In this document: positions 54,181-63,805 of the stretch, piece after piece
Position numbering within the stretch: position 1 is the stretch's first letter
Layout of the letters: every line of letters begins with the position of its first letter
Source of the DNA: CAXBBB01 sp963841855
GTDB lineage: Bacteria; Bacteroidota; Rhodothermia; Rhodothermales; BA12
Direction: 5' to 3'
Length of the DNA stretch: 64,000 nucleotides
Assembly: GCA_963841855.1 (NCBI GenBank)
Contig: CAWJEJ010000002.1
Location: 1 to 64,000, forward strand
Translations under genes and position numbers: made by a program
Notes under the pieces: generated by a model
The model's database searches: none
The model's input: the letters and a program-made list of their open reading frames with translations, nothing else
What the model was told of the DNA's origin: nothing

Positions 54181-56691
54181 CTATCCTCTCCGCTTCGTCC
54201 GCCTGGTCGGCTCGGCTGTGAGCGGGTCGAGTGGCCATGGGTGCTTGGGGTAGCGGCCGCGCAGGTCTTTGCGCACGTCGTGGTAACTGCCCGTCCAGAA
54301 GCCCGCCAGATCGCTCGTCACCTGAACGGGACGGCGCGCGGGCGAGAGCAGGTGCATCAGGACGGGGACCTCGCCGCTCAGCACGGTCGGAGTGGTCAGC
54401 TGTCCGAACAGTTCTTGCAGCTTGACGGCGAGTACGGGCGCGTCGGGGTCTGAGTAGTCGAGGGCGATGGCGCTGCCCGTCGGCACGACGATGCGCTCGG
54501 GCGCCAGCCGGTCGAGAGCCGATCGGTTTTGCCAGCCCGCCAGGCTCATCAGCGGCTCGGCCAGGTCGACGCGCGCCAGATCGGACAGGCGCTTGGCTGT
54601 TGGAGCGTGAGGTAAGAGCCACGCGTCGAGGCCAGCGAGCAAAGCGTCGTCCGATACGTCGGGCCATGTGTCGCCCTGATGGTGGCGGAGAAATGCCAGG
54701 CGCTCGCGCAGCCGGCCGGCGTCCTTGCTCCACGTCAGCACGTGCAGTCCGCGCGCGCGGACTGCCTCCATCAGGGCCGCGCCGATGCGAGCTGGGTCGG
54801 GGCGCGACGGCTTGGACGACAGGACCAGGGCGCCCAACGTGCGGCGCGACTGAGCGATTACGCGGTCGGCATCCGAGTCGTAAGCGACTACGTCCTCGGT
54901 CGTGGTCTGGCCTGCGAAGTGCGTCTCCAATTCGTCCGGCGAGAGCGGCGCGGCGAGGGCGACGCGTAGCCGCTCACCTTCGCCCTGAAGCGTGGCGACG
55001 GCGACGAACTCGGCGTCGGCCAGCGGGCTGCCTTTGTCCAGTCGGGCGCGCTGCCCCGTCGCGAGCCGGACGCGTACGTCGCCCCACTCGGTAGCGCCGT
55101 CGGGCTGGGCGATGCGGTCGGGAAACGCGAGCGCGACGAGCAGGCCGACGGGCGCCGGTCCGCTGGCCTCGCGCCCGCCGTCGACGCGGCGCAGCAGGTC
55201 GCGGGCGAGTTGCTGGGTGCGATGGATGGCACCTCGGCTGGGTGGCGGACCGGGTACGTTTTTTCCGGCCATGGCATCCAGTCGCAGGCGCGCGTCGGGC
55301 GGCGGCGGGCCTCCGCTGCCTCTGAGCAGGTCGCGCTCCGACAGGAGAGCAGCCAGGTCCGCGGCGGCGCGGGCGTATCCCAGTTCGGCACCCTTGGTCA
55401 GCAGATGTCCCAGGCGCGGATGCAGACCCAGGCGAACGAGGGCGCGGCCGTGCGGCGTAACGCGCCCCGCCGAGTCGGCAGCGCCTAATCCGCGTAGCAG
55501 GTCGTAGGCGGCATCGAGCGTGCGCTGGGGCGGCGCGTCGAGCCAGCGAAGGTCACTCGCCGCGGCGCCCCACGCGGCCAGTTCGAGCGCCAGCGGAGCC
55601 AGGTCGGCGTGCTGCATCTCGGGCGCCTGCTGATCGGGTCGGCGGTCGTGCTCGGCCGACGTCCACAACTGGTAACACACACCCGGCGCGACGCGTCCCG
55701 CTCGTCCGGCGCGCTGATCGGCGCTCGCGCGGCTGTGTGCGACCGTCGCCAAATTGGTGCGTCCGGCTCCGGCGTCGTAGCGCGGCACTCGGGCGAAGCC
55801 GCCATCGACGACGGCCCGGATGCCCGGCAGAGTCAGGCTCGTCTCGGCGATCGCACTCGCCACGACGACCTTGCGGCGCCCCACCGTCGACGGAGCCAGC
55901 GCCGCGTCTTGATCAGACAGCGACAGGCTCCCGTGCAGCGGAAGCACGTCGGCGTCCGGCAGTCCGGTCAGCCGCTCGCGCACCCGGTCGATCTCGCGCA
56001 CGCCGGGCAGAAACGCGAGCACATCGCCGTCCGTTTCCTCGAGCGCGCGCCGGATGGCCTGAGGCACCAGGCGTTCGAGCCGGTCTATGGGCGTGCGAGC
56101 ATCGGGTGGTACGTCGCTGGGCAGCAGCCGCCGCGTCTCGACCGCAAACGTGCGCCCCTGGCTCTGAACGACCGGCGCGCCTAGCCAGTGAGCCGCGCGG
56201 GCGTCGGGCGTAGCGGACATGAGCAGCAGTCGCAGATCCGGGCGCAGCGCGGCCTGCACGTCCAGCGCCAGCGCCAGCGCGAGATCGGCTGTGAGACTGC
56301 GCTCGTGGTACTCGTCGAACACCAGCAGGCCGATGCCTTGAAGCTCGGGATCGTCCTGAATCCGGCGCACGAGCAGGCCGTCCGTCACCACTTCGAGCCG
56401 CGTCGCGCGCGACACCTTGCTCTCCATTCGCACGCTATAGCCCACCGTTTGGCCTACAGGCTCGCCTCGCAGACGGGCGATGTACGTCGCGGCGCTTCGA
56501 GCGGCCAATCGCCGCGGCTCGGTCATCACGATGGAGCCGCCGCCCAGGCCGAGCCAGCCAAGCAGGTCGAGCGGCGCGCGCGTCGTTTTGCCGCTGCCCG
56601 GCGGCGCTTCGAGTACGACGACCGGATTGTCGGTCAACGCGGCGCGCAGCTGGGGTAGGACGGAAGTGACAGGCAAATTGGGAAGGCGCAT
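54181..56691 (-). CDS. hrpB: ATP-dependent helicase HrpB
   Basis: 836 residues of the DEAH-box family. Walker A PPGSGKTTRAP (30-40), DEYH (126-129, with Tyr where DEAH has Ala), SAT motif LLLMSATPDA and motif VI DQRAGRAGRVAPG are all present. The HrpB-specific C-terminal domain extends to about residue 820 and includes VLSGEVPVLMHLLSPARRPV and the terminal WTGSYHDVRKDLRGRYPKHP. An RNA or RNP substrate is inferred from the family; its cellular role is poorly known. It runs opposite to the TonB-type receptor, with about 260 bp between. Confidence 0.95.
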   Translation of the reverse strand: MRLPNLPVTSVLPQLRAALTDNPVVVLEAPPGSGKTTRAPLDLLGWLGLGGGSIVMTEPRRLAARSAATYIARLRGEPVGQTVGYSVRMESKVSRATRLEVVTDGLLVRRIQDDPELQGIGLLVFDEYHERSLTADLALALALDVQAALRPDLRLLLMSATPDARAAHWLGAPVVQSQGRTFAVETRRLLPSDVPPDARTPIDRLERLVPQAIRRALEETDGDVLAFLPGVREIDRVRERLTGLPDADVLPLHGSLSLSDQDAALAPSTVGRRKVVVASAIAETSLTLPGIRAVVDGGFARVPRYDAGAGRTNLATVAHSRASADQRAGRAGRVAPGVCYQLWTSAEHDRRPDQQAPEMQHADLAPLALELAAWGAAASDLRWLDAPPQRTLDAAYDLLRGLGAADSAGRVTPHGRALVRLGLHPRLGHLLTKGAELGYARAAADLAALLSERDLLRGSGGPPPPDARLRLDAMAGKNVPGPPPSRGAIHRTQQLARDLLRRVDGGREASGPAPVGLLVALAFPDRIAQPDGATEWGDVRVRLATGQRARLDKGSPLADAEFVAVATLQGEGERLRVALAAPLSPDELETHFAGQTTTEDVVAYDSDADRVIAQSRRTLGALVLSSKPSRPDPARIGAALMEAVRARGLHVLTWSKDAGRLRERLAFLRHHQGDTWPDVSDDALLAGLDAWLLPHAPTAKRLSDLARVDLAEPLMSLAGWQNRSALDRLAPERIVVPTGSAIALDYSDPDAPVLAVKLQELFGQLTTPTVLSGEVPVLMHLLSPARRPVQVTSDLAGFWTGSYHDVRKDLRGRYPKHPWPLDPLTAEPTRRTKRRG

Positions 56692-56949
56692 GCCGGTTCA
56701 ACTCACCGAGCACGCGCCGGAGCCGCGCGCCGCCAGGACGCCCTGCGTCGCAAAGTCGTAACCAAGCACAAAACGCATGTAGAGGCGTGACCGAAAGCCC
56801 TTCCAGCGCATTGTGAATCCGCGCTGTGTTGTGACTCTAAACACACACGTTTCGGCTTCACGACCTACGCACCAAAGCGCCACAGTTCTGCCACAACTCG
56901 GCCTCGACTTCTCCGCTACACCGGTCTCTACTTCCTCATCTCCATCCCG

Positions 56950-59454
56950 ATGCATTCGTCCCTCCGCGCTCTTGCGCTCTTCGGCCTGCTGGCTCTTCCC
57001 TTCACGGCTCAGGCTCAGCGCCCGACGGGCGGACCTCCCGGCGGCATGCAGGGCGGCACCATCTCGGGCGTCGTCGTCGAGGCAGGTAATGGAGCCACGG
57101 TCCCGGCCGCATCGGTCGCGATCTATACCAAGGCCGACTCGTCGTTCTTGACCGGTACGATTACCGAAAACGACGGCGTGTTCAAGCTCGAACGCCTGCG
57201 GCCCAATACGTACTACGTCAAGGTGTCGTTCATCGGCTTCGAGACGCAGACATTTTCGGACATCGAGATTAGCCGGAGCAACCTGTCGGTCGATCTGGGG
57301 CGCGTCGAGATGGCCGAGGGCGCGCTCTTGCTCGAAGGCGCGACGGTCGAGGCCGAGCGCGCATTCGTCGAAGTCGGGATTGACCGGACGAGCTACAACA
57401 CGTCGGACCAAATCGTCGGCCAGGTCGGCACGGCGACGGACCTGCTTCAGCAGATTCCGTCCGTCGAAGTCGATCAGGACGGCGGTATCAGCCTGCGGGG
57501 CAACGCCAACGTCGCGATCCAGATCAACGGGCGGCCTGCACCCGTCAGCGGCGCGTTCCTGGGAGTGTTCTTGCAGCAGCTTCCGGCCAACCAGATCGAG
57601 CGCATCGAGATCATTCCCAACCCGTCGGCGCGCTACGAGCCGGACGGCATGAGCGGCATCATCAACATCGTGCTCAAGCAGGACGCCGAACTGGGCATCA
57701 GCGGCAGCCTCTCGGCGGGCGGCGGTACGCAAGGCGACGCCAACGCGGGCGCCAGCATCAATTATGGCAAGGGCAAGTGGAACGCGACGGCCAACTACGG
57801 CCTGCGCCTCGACAGCCGCCCCAGCAGCGGCACCAGCCTGCGCGAGACGTTCACGACGAACAATCAGTTCGGCGTTCCGACTATCCTGGACCAGGACAGT
57901 GACGGCGATCGCACCGGCGTCTCGCACCTCGTCAGCACCAACGTAGACTACAAGCTGACGCCCAAGGGGACTGTGTCGAGCGCGCTCGTGCTCAGCCTCC
58001 GTTCGAACGAAGACGAAGACATCGAAGTGACTCGTCTGGGCCAGTTTGGAGGCTCGCAAACCATGTTCGAGCAGTACAACCGCATCCAGGATGAGGAAGG
58101 CGACGGCCTGAGCCTGGACGCGCGCGTCGGCTACGACTACGTCGTCGAGTCGGGGCGCGACGAGTTGCGAACCGAACTGAGCTACGATATCTCACGCGGC
58201 GACGAGATGGAGCGCTTCAGCATCGACCCGTTTGGGTCAGTCGGTTTCCCGTCGGATGGTCCGTTCCAGCAGTCCGAGGAGGAGTTCGAGCAAGAAGTCG
58301 AACTGCGCCTCGACTGGACGCGCCCTGCGGGCGACAACGCCAAGTTCGAGTTGGGCTACCAGGGCAAGGTGGAGCTCGCCGACGACACGTCGACGCTCGA
58401 CTCGCTCGACACCAGCTTCCGCCGCGTCGACTCCTTCGATCTGACCGACCAGGTTCACGCCGGCTACCTCATCTACGGCCGAACGATGGGCAAGTGGGCC
58501 GCCCAGGCCGGTGTGCGCGCCGAGTACCAGGGTCAGGACTTCACGTTCAGCCAGGGATTGGAAGACCGCAACGCCGATGTCGACCGTTTCAATGCGTTTC
58601 CCAGCGCCTTCGTGACGTTCGCGCCGACCGAGACGCAGCAGCTCAAGGCCAGCTTCAGCCGTAGGATCAACCGCCCGCGCGGACGCCAGCTCAACCCGTT
58701 TCCCTCGCTGGGCGATCCGTTCAACATCCGCGTCGGCAATCCTGACCTGGAGCCGGAGTTTACCAATGCCTATGAGCTGGGCTACTCGGCGTTCTCGAAC
58801 AAGGGCTCGCTCAGCCTGACACCGTTTTACCGCCGCACGACCAACGTCATCCGTCGGAGCGCCTCGTTCGACCCGACTACCGAAGTGAACACGAGCACGT
58901 TCGTCAACCTCGACACCGAAGAGAGCTACGGGCTCGAAGTCATCACGACGCTCCGTGTGCTGGGCAGAGGCAACGTGCTGCTCTCGCTCAACGGTAACCG
59001 CCAGGTTTCGGATGGATCCGTCAACGGCGAGCAGACCGGTGCCGACGCGTTCACGTGGGGCGGCCGCATGAGCGTCAACCTGCCTGTTCGGCCGGGTACG
59101 GACATCCAGGCGTTCGGCTTTTACCGCGCTCCGTACGACACCGAGTTCGGACGCATCAGCAGCTTCTCGCTGAGCAACCTGAGCGTGCGCCAGCGCTTCA
59201 TGGACAGCAAGCTGAGCGTCTCGCTCAATCTCAACGACGTGTTCGACTCGTCGGGCTTCTCGTTCAACATCGGCGGCGTCGACGCGCGGACCGGAAACCG
59301 GACGTTCAACCAGGAGGCTACGCGTCGCTGGCAGGGCCGCAACCTGTCGCTCGCGCTGATCTACGCCTTTGGCGACCAGAGCAACCAGCGGCGCCAGCGC
59401 AGCAGAGGCGGCAACGAGCGCGGCGGCGACGACGATGGTGGCGGTTTGTTCTAA
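56950..59454 (+). CDS. TonB-dependent outer-membrane receptor (OMP beta-barrel family)
   Basis: 834 residues. A signal peptide (LRALALFGLLALPFTAQAQ) is followed by a carboxypeptidase-regulatory-like domain (about 35-120; GTITENDGVFKLERLRPNTY) and a plug (about 130-230; NANVAIQINGRPAPVSGA). The long beta-barrel belongs to the outer-membrane beta-barrel group typical of Bacteroidota. It ends in a Gly/Arg/Asp-rich tail (RQRSRGGNERGGDDDGGGLF), with no classical terminal aromatic residue. It faces a BtuDCF-like importer, so both may serve the same corrinoid or iron-chelate substrate. Confidence 0.88.
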   Translation: MHSSLRALALFGLLALPFTAQAQRPTGGPPGGMQGGTISGVVVEAGNGATVPAASVAIYTKADSSFLTGTITENDGVFKLERLRPNTYYVKVSFIGFETQTFSDIEISRSNLSVDLGRVEMAEGALLLEGATVEAERAFVEVGIDRTSYNTSDQIVGQVGTATDLLQQIPSVEVDQDGGISLRGNANVAIQINGRPAPVSGAFLGVFLQQLPANQIERIEIIPNPSARYEPDGMSGIINIVLKQDAELGISGSLSAGGGTQGDANAGASINYGKGKWNATANYGLRLDSRPSSGTSLRETFTTNNQFGVPTILDQDSDGDRTGVSHLVSTNVDYKLTPKGTVSSALVLSLRSNEDEDIEVTRLGQFGGSQTMFEQYNRIQDEEGDGLSLDARVGYDYVVESGRDELRTELSYDISRGDEMERFSIDPFGSVGFPSDGPFQQSEEEFEQEVELRLDWTRPAGDNAKFELGYQGKVELADDTSTLDSLDTSFRRVDSFDLTDQVHAGYLIYGRTMGKWAAQAGVRAEYQGQDFTFSQGLEDRNADVDRFNAFPSAFVTFAPTETQQLKASFSRRINRPRGRQLNPFPSLGDPFNIRVGNPDLEPEFTNAYELGYSAFSNKGSLSLTPFYRRTTNVIRRSASFDPTTEVNTSTFVNLDTEESYGLEVITTLRVLGRGNVLLSLNGNRQVSDGSVNGEQTGADAFTWGGRMSVNLPVRPGTDIQAFGFYRAPYDTEFGRISSFSLSNLSVRQRFMDSKLSVSLNLNDVFDSSGFSFNIGGVDARTGNRTFNQEATRRWQGRNLSLALIYAFGDQSNQRRQRSRGGNERGGDDDGGGLF

Positions 59455-59469
59455 ACCAGAATCCAGACC

Positions 59470-59497
59470 GTAGCGACGGGGCATGCCCCGTCGCTAC
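59470..59497. terminator. 28-bp perfect palindrome between convergent genes
   Basis: GTAGCGACGGGGCA joined to TGCCCCGTCGCTAC forms an uninterrupted palindrome. It covers the stop codon of the ABC ATPase gene and lies 15 bp past the receptor stop. A related ggcatgccccgtcggtac string is at 44581. It is suited as a bidirectional terminator but also belongs to a dispersed repeat family. Confidence 0.65.
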
Positions 59498-60456
59498 ATG
59501 GTTTGCGCCAACCGCTCGGCGACGCCCGTCAGATCGGCTGCCCAGTCCAGGCCGACGCGCCAGCCGTCCGCCACGCGCGCGACGACGATTCCGTCGGGGC
59601 CAAGCCGGTATCCCAGTCGGCGCGCCAGATGCTCGGCCCAAAAGCGGTCGACGCCGGCTGCGCTGACCGTAACCACGTGAGAGCTTTGGTGTGCGCTCTC
59701 CGGTCGGTAGCCCACGGGCGCGCCGAACGCGCTGTCCAGAATCCCGCTCAGCCCCAGCGCTTCGGGGAGTCCGGCGTGCAGGGCCGCGGGAGCGCCGGGC
59801 GAAGGCACGAGCGCCCATACCTGATCGGCCGAGGCGAGGGCGGCGTCGAGTTCGTGCGTCGCGGCGAGGAGCGCGCGGTTTTCCGAGCGTGCCAGGTCGC
59901 GGAGCAGCGCGAAGACGGCGGCTCGGCCCGGCGCGTCCAGGTGAGCCGTCGGTTCGTCGAGCAGAACGACGGCTCCGTCCTGCGCCAGCGCCCGAGCGAT
60001 GTACACCCGCTGCTGCTCACCGCTGCTCAGCTCGCCCATGGGCCGGGCGTCATACGCGTTCGCTCCCGTCCGCTCGAGCGCGCTTCCAACAGCGAGCCGG
60101 TCCGCATCTGACAGGCGTCCCGTCAGCGGCGTGTGCGGGTAGCGTCCCAGCGCGACGACCTCGCGCGCCGTCATCCCGCCCGCAGTCGTCCGATCCGACA
60201 GCACCAACGCCATTCGCTGCGCTCGCTCCCTCACCGTCAAGCCGTGCAGGGCGCGTCCGCCGACCTCTACGCTTCCGCTGACCGGCGCAAGCACTCCGGC
60301 GACCGTTTGCAACGTCGTCGTCTTCCCCGCTCCGTTGCGCCCCAGCAGAACGGTCAGCGTGCCCGGTTGCAGCGCTGCGTCGCCCACGACGGCAACCGAA
60401 CGGGATCCATAGCCGACGCGCAGGCCGTGCGCGGTGAGAGCGGGATGGGACGACAT
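59494..60456 (-). CDS. ABC transporter ATPase (BtuD/FhuC/HmuV type)
   Basis: 320 residues. The P-loop is VLLGRNGAGKTTTLQTVAG, the signature is LSSGEQQRVYIARALAQ, and Walker B is AVVLLDEPTAHLD with the H-loop His in AATHELDAAL. It energises import of cobalamin, haem or Fe-siderophore. A C-terminal extension of about 70 residues beyond the usual 250 (PESAHQSSHVVTVSAAGVDR...) is unusual and may regulate the transporter. Last gene of the three-gene importer operon, 18 bp after the permease. Confidence 0.9.
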   Translation of the reverse strand: MSSHPALTAHGLRVGYGSRSVAVVGDAALQPGTLTVLLGRNGAGKTTTLQTVAGVLAPVSGSVEVGGRALHGLTVRERAQRMALVLSDRTTAGGMTAREVVALGRYPHTPLTGRLSDADRLAVGSALERTGANAYDARPMGELSSGEQQRVYIARALAQDGAVVLLDEPTAHLDAPGRAAVFALLRDLARSENRALLAATHELDAALASADQVWALVPSPGAPAALHAGLPEALGLSGILDSAFGAPVGYRPESAHQSSHVVTVSAAGVDRFWAEHLARRLGYRLGPDGIVVARVADGWRVGLDWAADLTGVAERLAQTM

Positions 60457-60474
60457 CGCCTTCGGGTAGAGAGC

Positions 60475-61485
60475 CTAGAAAAACCGCGCCATCCGCCGCC
60501 CTTGGACGATGATCGCGATGACGAACGGTGCGCCGACGAGTGACGTGACGGCGTTGATGGGAAGTTGCAGCGGACTTCCCGGCAGGCGGGCGACCAGATC
60601 GCACGCCACCAGCAGCGCCCCGCCGATCAGCAGGCAGGCGGGCAGCAGGACGCGATGGTCCGCCGAGCCGGTCAGCGCGCGCGCGACGTGGGGAACGGCC
60701 AGCCCGACGAACGCGATCGGCCCGCAAAACGCAGTCACGCCTCCGGCCAGCAGGCTCGTCGACGCGAAGGCCGCCCACCGGACGCCGTGGACGGGCACGC
60801 CCATCGTCTGAGCGTAGCGCTCGCCCAGCAGCCACGCGTTGAGCGGTTTGACCAGAAATGCGGCGACTGCGACGCCCAGACCACAGAGCAGCGCCAGCAC
60901 ACCCAGTTTGGCGCCCGTCACCCCGCTCAGGCTGCCGAACGTCCAAAACACGAACGTCTGCAACTGCTCGGCCGTAGCGAAATACTGCAAGATCGAAACG
61001 GCCGCGCTCGCGAACGCTGCCACCATCAGGCCGACGATCAAGACCGTCACGCTGTCGTCCACGCGCGCGGCGACGAGCAGGACGAGCAGCAGTACGCCCG
61101 CCGCTCCGGTCAGCGCAGCGACGGCCGTTGTCCACGGCCCCATCGCGAGCCCCCACGCCGCGCTCCCGAGTGTGACGACGGCGACGCCCAGACTCGCCCC
61201 CGCGCTCAGTCCAAGCACGTACGGACCGGCCAGCGGATTGCGAAAGATCGTCTGCATCTGCAAGCCCGCCACGCCCAGCGCCGCTCCGGCGAGTAGCCCG
61301 GCCAGCGCGCGCGGCAGCCGCGATCCCAGCACGATGACACGGGTGACGCGGTCCACCTCGCCGCCCGTCAGCAGCGTCCATACGTCCAGCGCGCCCACGT
61401 CCGACGAGCCGAGCATGAGGCTGAGCCCGACCAACCCAACGCACGCGCCGATCGCGCCGCCTATCCAGCGCACCCCCTGCGTCAT
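60475..61485 (-). CDS. ABC transporter permease (FecCD/BtuC family)
   Basis: 336 residues with about ten membrane helices. Characteristic segments are RLPRALAGLLAGAALGVAGL then QMQTIFRNPLAGPYVLGLSA near the N-terminus, and GPIAFVGLAVPHVARAL with the coupling helix. It forms the inner-membrane channel, as a dimer. ATG 61485 overlaps the stop of the binding-protein gene (ATGA), so the two are translationally coupled. Substrate is a corrinoid or iron chelate by family; which one is open. Confidence 0.93.
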   Translation of the reverse strand: MTQGVRWIGGAIGACVGLVGLSLMLGSSDVGALDVWTLLTGGEVDRVTRVIVLGSRLPRALAGLLAGAALGVAGLQMQTIFRNPLAGPYVLGLSAGASLGVAVVTLGSAAWGLAMGPWTTAVAALTGAAGVLLLVLLVAARVDDSVTVLIVGLMVAAFASAAVSILQYFATAEQLQTFVFWTFGSLSGVTGAKLGVLALLCGLGVAVAAFLVKPLNAWLLGERYAQTMGVPVHGVRWAAFASTSLLAGGVTAFCGPIAFVGLAVPHVARALTGSADHRVLLPACLLIGGALLVACDLVARLPGSPLQLPINAVTSLVGAPFVIAIIVQGRRMARFF

Positions 61486-62630
61486 TGGTCGCCCATGCGC
61501 GGGGGCAGGCGGCGGAAGTAGGTCATCTCGTGATCGGGCAGGCTGCCTACGTGGAACGCCTTGATCAGGTCTGCGAGGACGATGTCGGGCTCGGCGACGG
61601 CGGTTTCGAAGAAGTCGTAGCCGCCGCCTGGGCTCACGCGCGCGTCGAAGTTGAACACTCGGCCCGACTGCACGGCGTGGATAGCGAGGTAGCGCTCGTC
61701 GGCCCGGCGGATCTGACGCAGCGAGCCGACGGAGCCAGGAGCAATCCACACGCGCGCGTCTGCGGCCTGGGCGAGTACCGTTTCCAAGTCGAGCGCAAGC
61801 GAACCGGACTGCTCGGTTTCCATCCACGGATACGTCGCGCCTGCGTCGCGGATGAAGGCAGCGAGGTAGCTCTGCCCGCCCGGCACGTGCCACGTTCCCT
61901 GCCACGCCGAGCCGCTGACGATCGGGATGCGCTGCGCCTGCTGAGCCTGAGCGAGGCGAAAGCGCTCGTAGCGGCTCGCGACGCTGTCAGCATAGGCGCG
62001 GGCTTGGGTTTCGCGTCCGACCAGCGCGCCCATGAGCACGATCCACTCCATGCGGCCCAGCGGCGTCGCCTCGGTCCAATCGCCGACGAACAGGACAGGA
62101 ATGTCTGCCGCACCGAGCAGCCGCGCCGTCTCGCCTGGCCCGCTGATCGCGCTCATCAGCACCACGTCGGGATCGGCAGCGATGATCGCTTCGGGATCGA
62201 CGGTGTCGCCCACTCCGAAGTCGACGATGAGACCGTCGTCCATTCTTGCTCGAATCGCGGGCGTGTTGATCCAGTCACCACCTGACACGGATCCGACGGC
62301 GCCCGACGCCCCGGCGCGGTCGATTAGCCCCAGAAACGTCGTCGACAGGACGGACATCGACGCGACGGGCGTCAGGATCGTCGTCATTGCGTCCGGGACG
62401 GAAGCGCGCACGTCGTCCGGGGCGCTGCGTGGGACGAGAGCGTAGCGCAGCGTATCGGTCATGCCAGGCCATGCGCCGGTGATCTCGGCCACGTCGTAGC
62501 CATCGGCAGTCGACAGCCGGAAACCCGTCGCATGGACGAGCGGACGCGGCGTGAGATCGGACGGAGAAACAGCCGGCTCGGCGCGGCAGCCGGCGAGCAG
62601 GACGAAAGCGGCGAGGAGCAACAGGCGCAT
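61482..62630 (-). CDS. ABC transporter substrate-binding lipoprotein (BtuF/FhuD family)
   Basis: 382 residues. The N-terminus MRLLLLAAFVLLAGC is a lipoprotein signal, so the protein should be tethered in the periplasm. The two-lobed type III binding fold is indicated by ADPDVVLMSAISGPGETARL, IPVLFVGDWTEATPLGRMEW and the later AADARVWIAPGSVGSLRQIR. It delivers substrate to the permease encoded next. The open frame upstream of 62630 only shadows the HxlR gene. Confidence 0.9.
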   Translation of the reverse strand: MRLLLLAAFVLLAGCRAEPAVSPSDLTPRPLVHATGFRLSTADGYDVAEITGAWPGMTDTLRYALVPRSAPDDVRASVPDAMTTILTPVASMSVLSTTFLGLIDRAGASGAVGSVSGGDWINTPAIRARMDDGLIVDFGVGDTVDPEAIIAADPDVVLMSAISGPGETARLLGAADIPVLFVGDWTEATPLGRMEWIVLMGALVGRETQARAYADSVASRYERFRLAQAQQAQRIPIVSGSAWQGTWHVPGGQSYLAAFIRDAGATYPWMETEQSGSLALDLETVLAQAADARVWIAPGSVGSLRQIRRADERYLAIHAVQSGRVFNFDARVSPGGGYDFFETAVAEPDIVLADLIKAFHVGSLPDHEMTYFRRLPPRMGDQ

Positions 62631-62674
62631 GACGAAGGGTACGCCCGGCGGCGCGCTGCGAGCAACCTCGCCGT

Positions 62675-63031
62675 CTACACCGAAGCCTCGGCCGACAGGT
62701 GCGCGACGCTCCAGTCGGCGAGATCGCGCATCAGGGGCACGAACGAATGTCCTCTGTCGGTCAGGGCATACTCGACGCGCGGCGGGACTTCGGGATACTG
62801 CGTCCGCGATACCATACCGTCGGCTTCGAGGGCGCGAAGCTGCTGAACGAGCATGCGTTCGGAAATGCCGTCGATGCGGCGGCGAAGCTCGCCGTAGCGG
62901 TGCGGCCCGTCGCCCAGTTGCCAGAGCAACAAGATCTTCCACCGTCCGCCGATGGCTTCGATCAAGCGTGTTACCGGACACATGGCGCGATCCACAAGAT
63001 CTTCAACCGCTCTGACAGGTTTGGTCTCCAT
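62675..63031 (-). CDS. HxlR-family transcriptional regulator
   Basis: 118 residues. The winged helix CPVTRLIEAIGGRWKILLLW then HRYGELRRRIDGISERMLVQ is diagnostic. The Cys before the first helix is the conserved redox-sensing position of QorR/HypR-type members. ATG 63031 is chosen (ATG 63061 also possible). It is divergent from a NAD(P)-binding protein, 94 bp apart, the usual layout in which an HxlR protein represses its neighbour until oxidants or electrophiles appear. It also sits 44 bp upstream of the importer operon on the same strand. Confidence 0.9.
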   Translation of the reverse strand: METKPVRAVEDLVDRAMCPVTRLIEAIGGRWKILLLWQLGDGPHRYGELRRRIDGISERMLVQQLRALEADGMVSRTQYPEVPPRVEYALTDRGHSFVPLMRDLADWSVAHLSAEASV

Positions 63032-63125
63032 TACTTCTTTGTTCGTTGGTAGCTGACACATAAGTACGTACCCGCAGGCGCGCACGTAGCAATATATATT
63101 TACGGCTCTCCAACTACCAACTGTC

Positions 63126-63773
63126 ATGCATTTCACCGTATTTGGCGCCTCGGGCCGCACCGGCCGCCCTCTCGTCCAGCAGGCGCTCGACGCAGGCCAC
63201 CACGTCACCGCGTTCCTGCGCACACCCGCCAAGCTCACGATCCAGAGCCCCAACCTGACCGTCGTCCAGGGCGACGTGACCGATGCGGCCGCCGTCGCTA
63301 GGGCCGTCACGACCGACACCGACGCCGTTTTCGCCGTTTTGGGACACGTCAAAGGCGCACCGGACGATTTGCTGACCGTCGGCACGCGTAACATCTTGAG
63401 CGCGATGAAAACGTCGGGCGTGACGCGCATCGTCAATCTGACAGGAGGCGGCGTGGCGCACCCCAAAGATCCGGCTTTCCTTCCGGCCAAGATCGTGCGC
63501 GGCATCATGCGCGTCGTCGCGGGTAAGCTGCTCAAGGACTCGGAGCGCCAAGCCGAGCTGCTGATGGCGTCGGGCATGGAGTGGACCAACGTACGCGGCC
63601 CGCGTTTGACCGAAGACGCGCTGACGGGTAACTACACGGCCGGCTACTTGAAGATGGGCATGGTGTCCGTCAGCCGCGCCGACGCAGCCCACTTCATGCT
63701 GCACTGCGTCCAAGACGGCGCGTTCGTCCGCGAAGCTCCGCACATCGCTCCCGCCGAAAACGAGGCCGCGTAA
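63126..63773 (+). CDS. NAD(P)-binding protein, NmrA/SDR-like
   Basis: 215 residues. The N-terminal MHFTVFGASGRTGRPLVQQA is the GxxGxxG dinucleotide motif of atypical short-chain dehydrogenases. DAVFAVLGHVKGAPDDLLTV and RIVNLTGGGVAHPKD follow the NAD(P)H-binding family (PF13460). It lacks the YxxxK active site of classical SDRs, so it may be a reductase of quinone type or a redox sensor. Probably controlled by the divergent HxlR protein. Confidence 0.85.
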   Translation: MHFTVFGASGRTGRPLVQQALDAGHHVTAFLRTPAKLTIQSPNLTVVQGDVTDAAAVARAVTTDTDAVFAVLGHVKGAPDDLLTVGTRNILSAMKTSGVTRIVNLTGGGVAHPKDPAFLPAKIVRGIMRVVAGKLLKDSERQAELLMASGMEWTNVRGPRLTEDALTGNYTAGYLKMGMVSVSRADAAHFMLHCVQDGAFVREAPHIAPAENEAA

Positions 63774-63805
63774 CCGCCCTTCCTATCCTCCTGCTCCGCT
63801 CCGCC

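Noticed and set aside
56692..56949. Cobalamin riboswitch upstream of the receptor
   Set aside because: A gccacag string is present, but the B12-box context and the surrounding helices are not recognisable by eye.
56698..58059. 453-codon minus-strand frame opposite the outer-membrane receptor
   Set aside because: Shadow of the receptor gene; no protein-like pattern.
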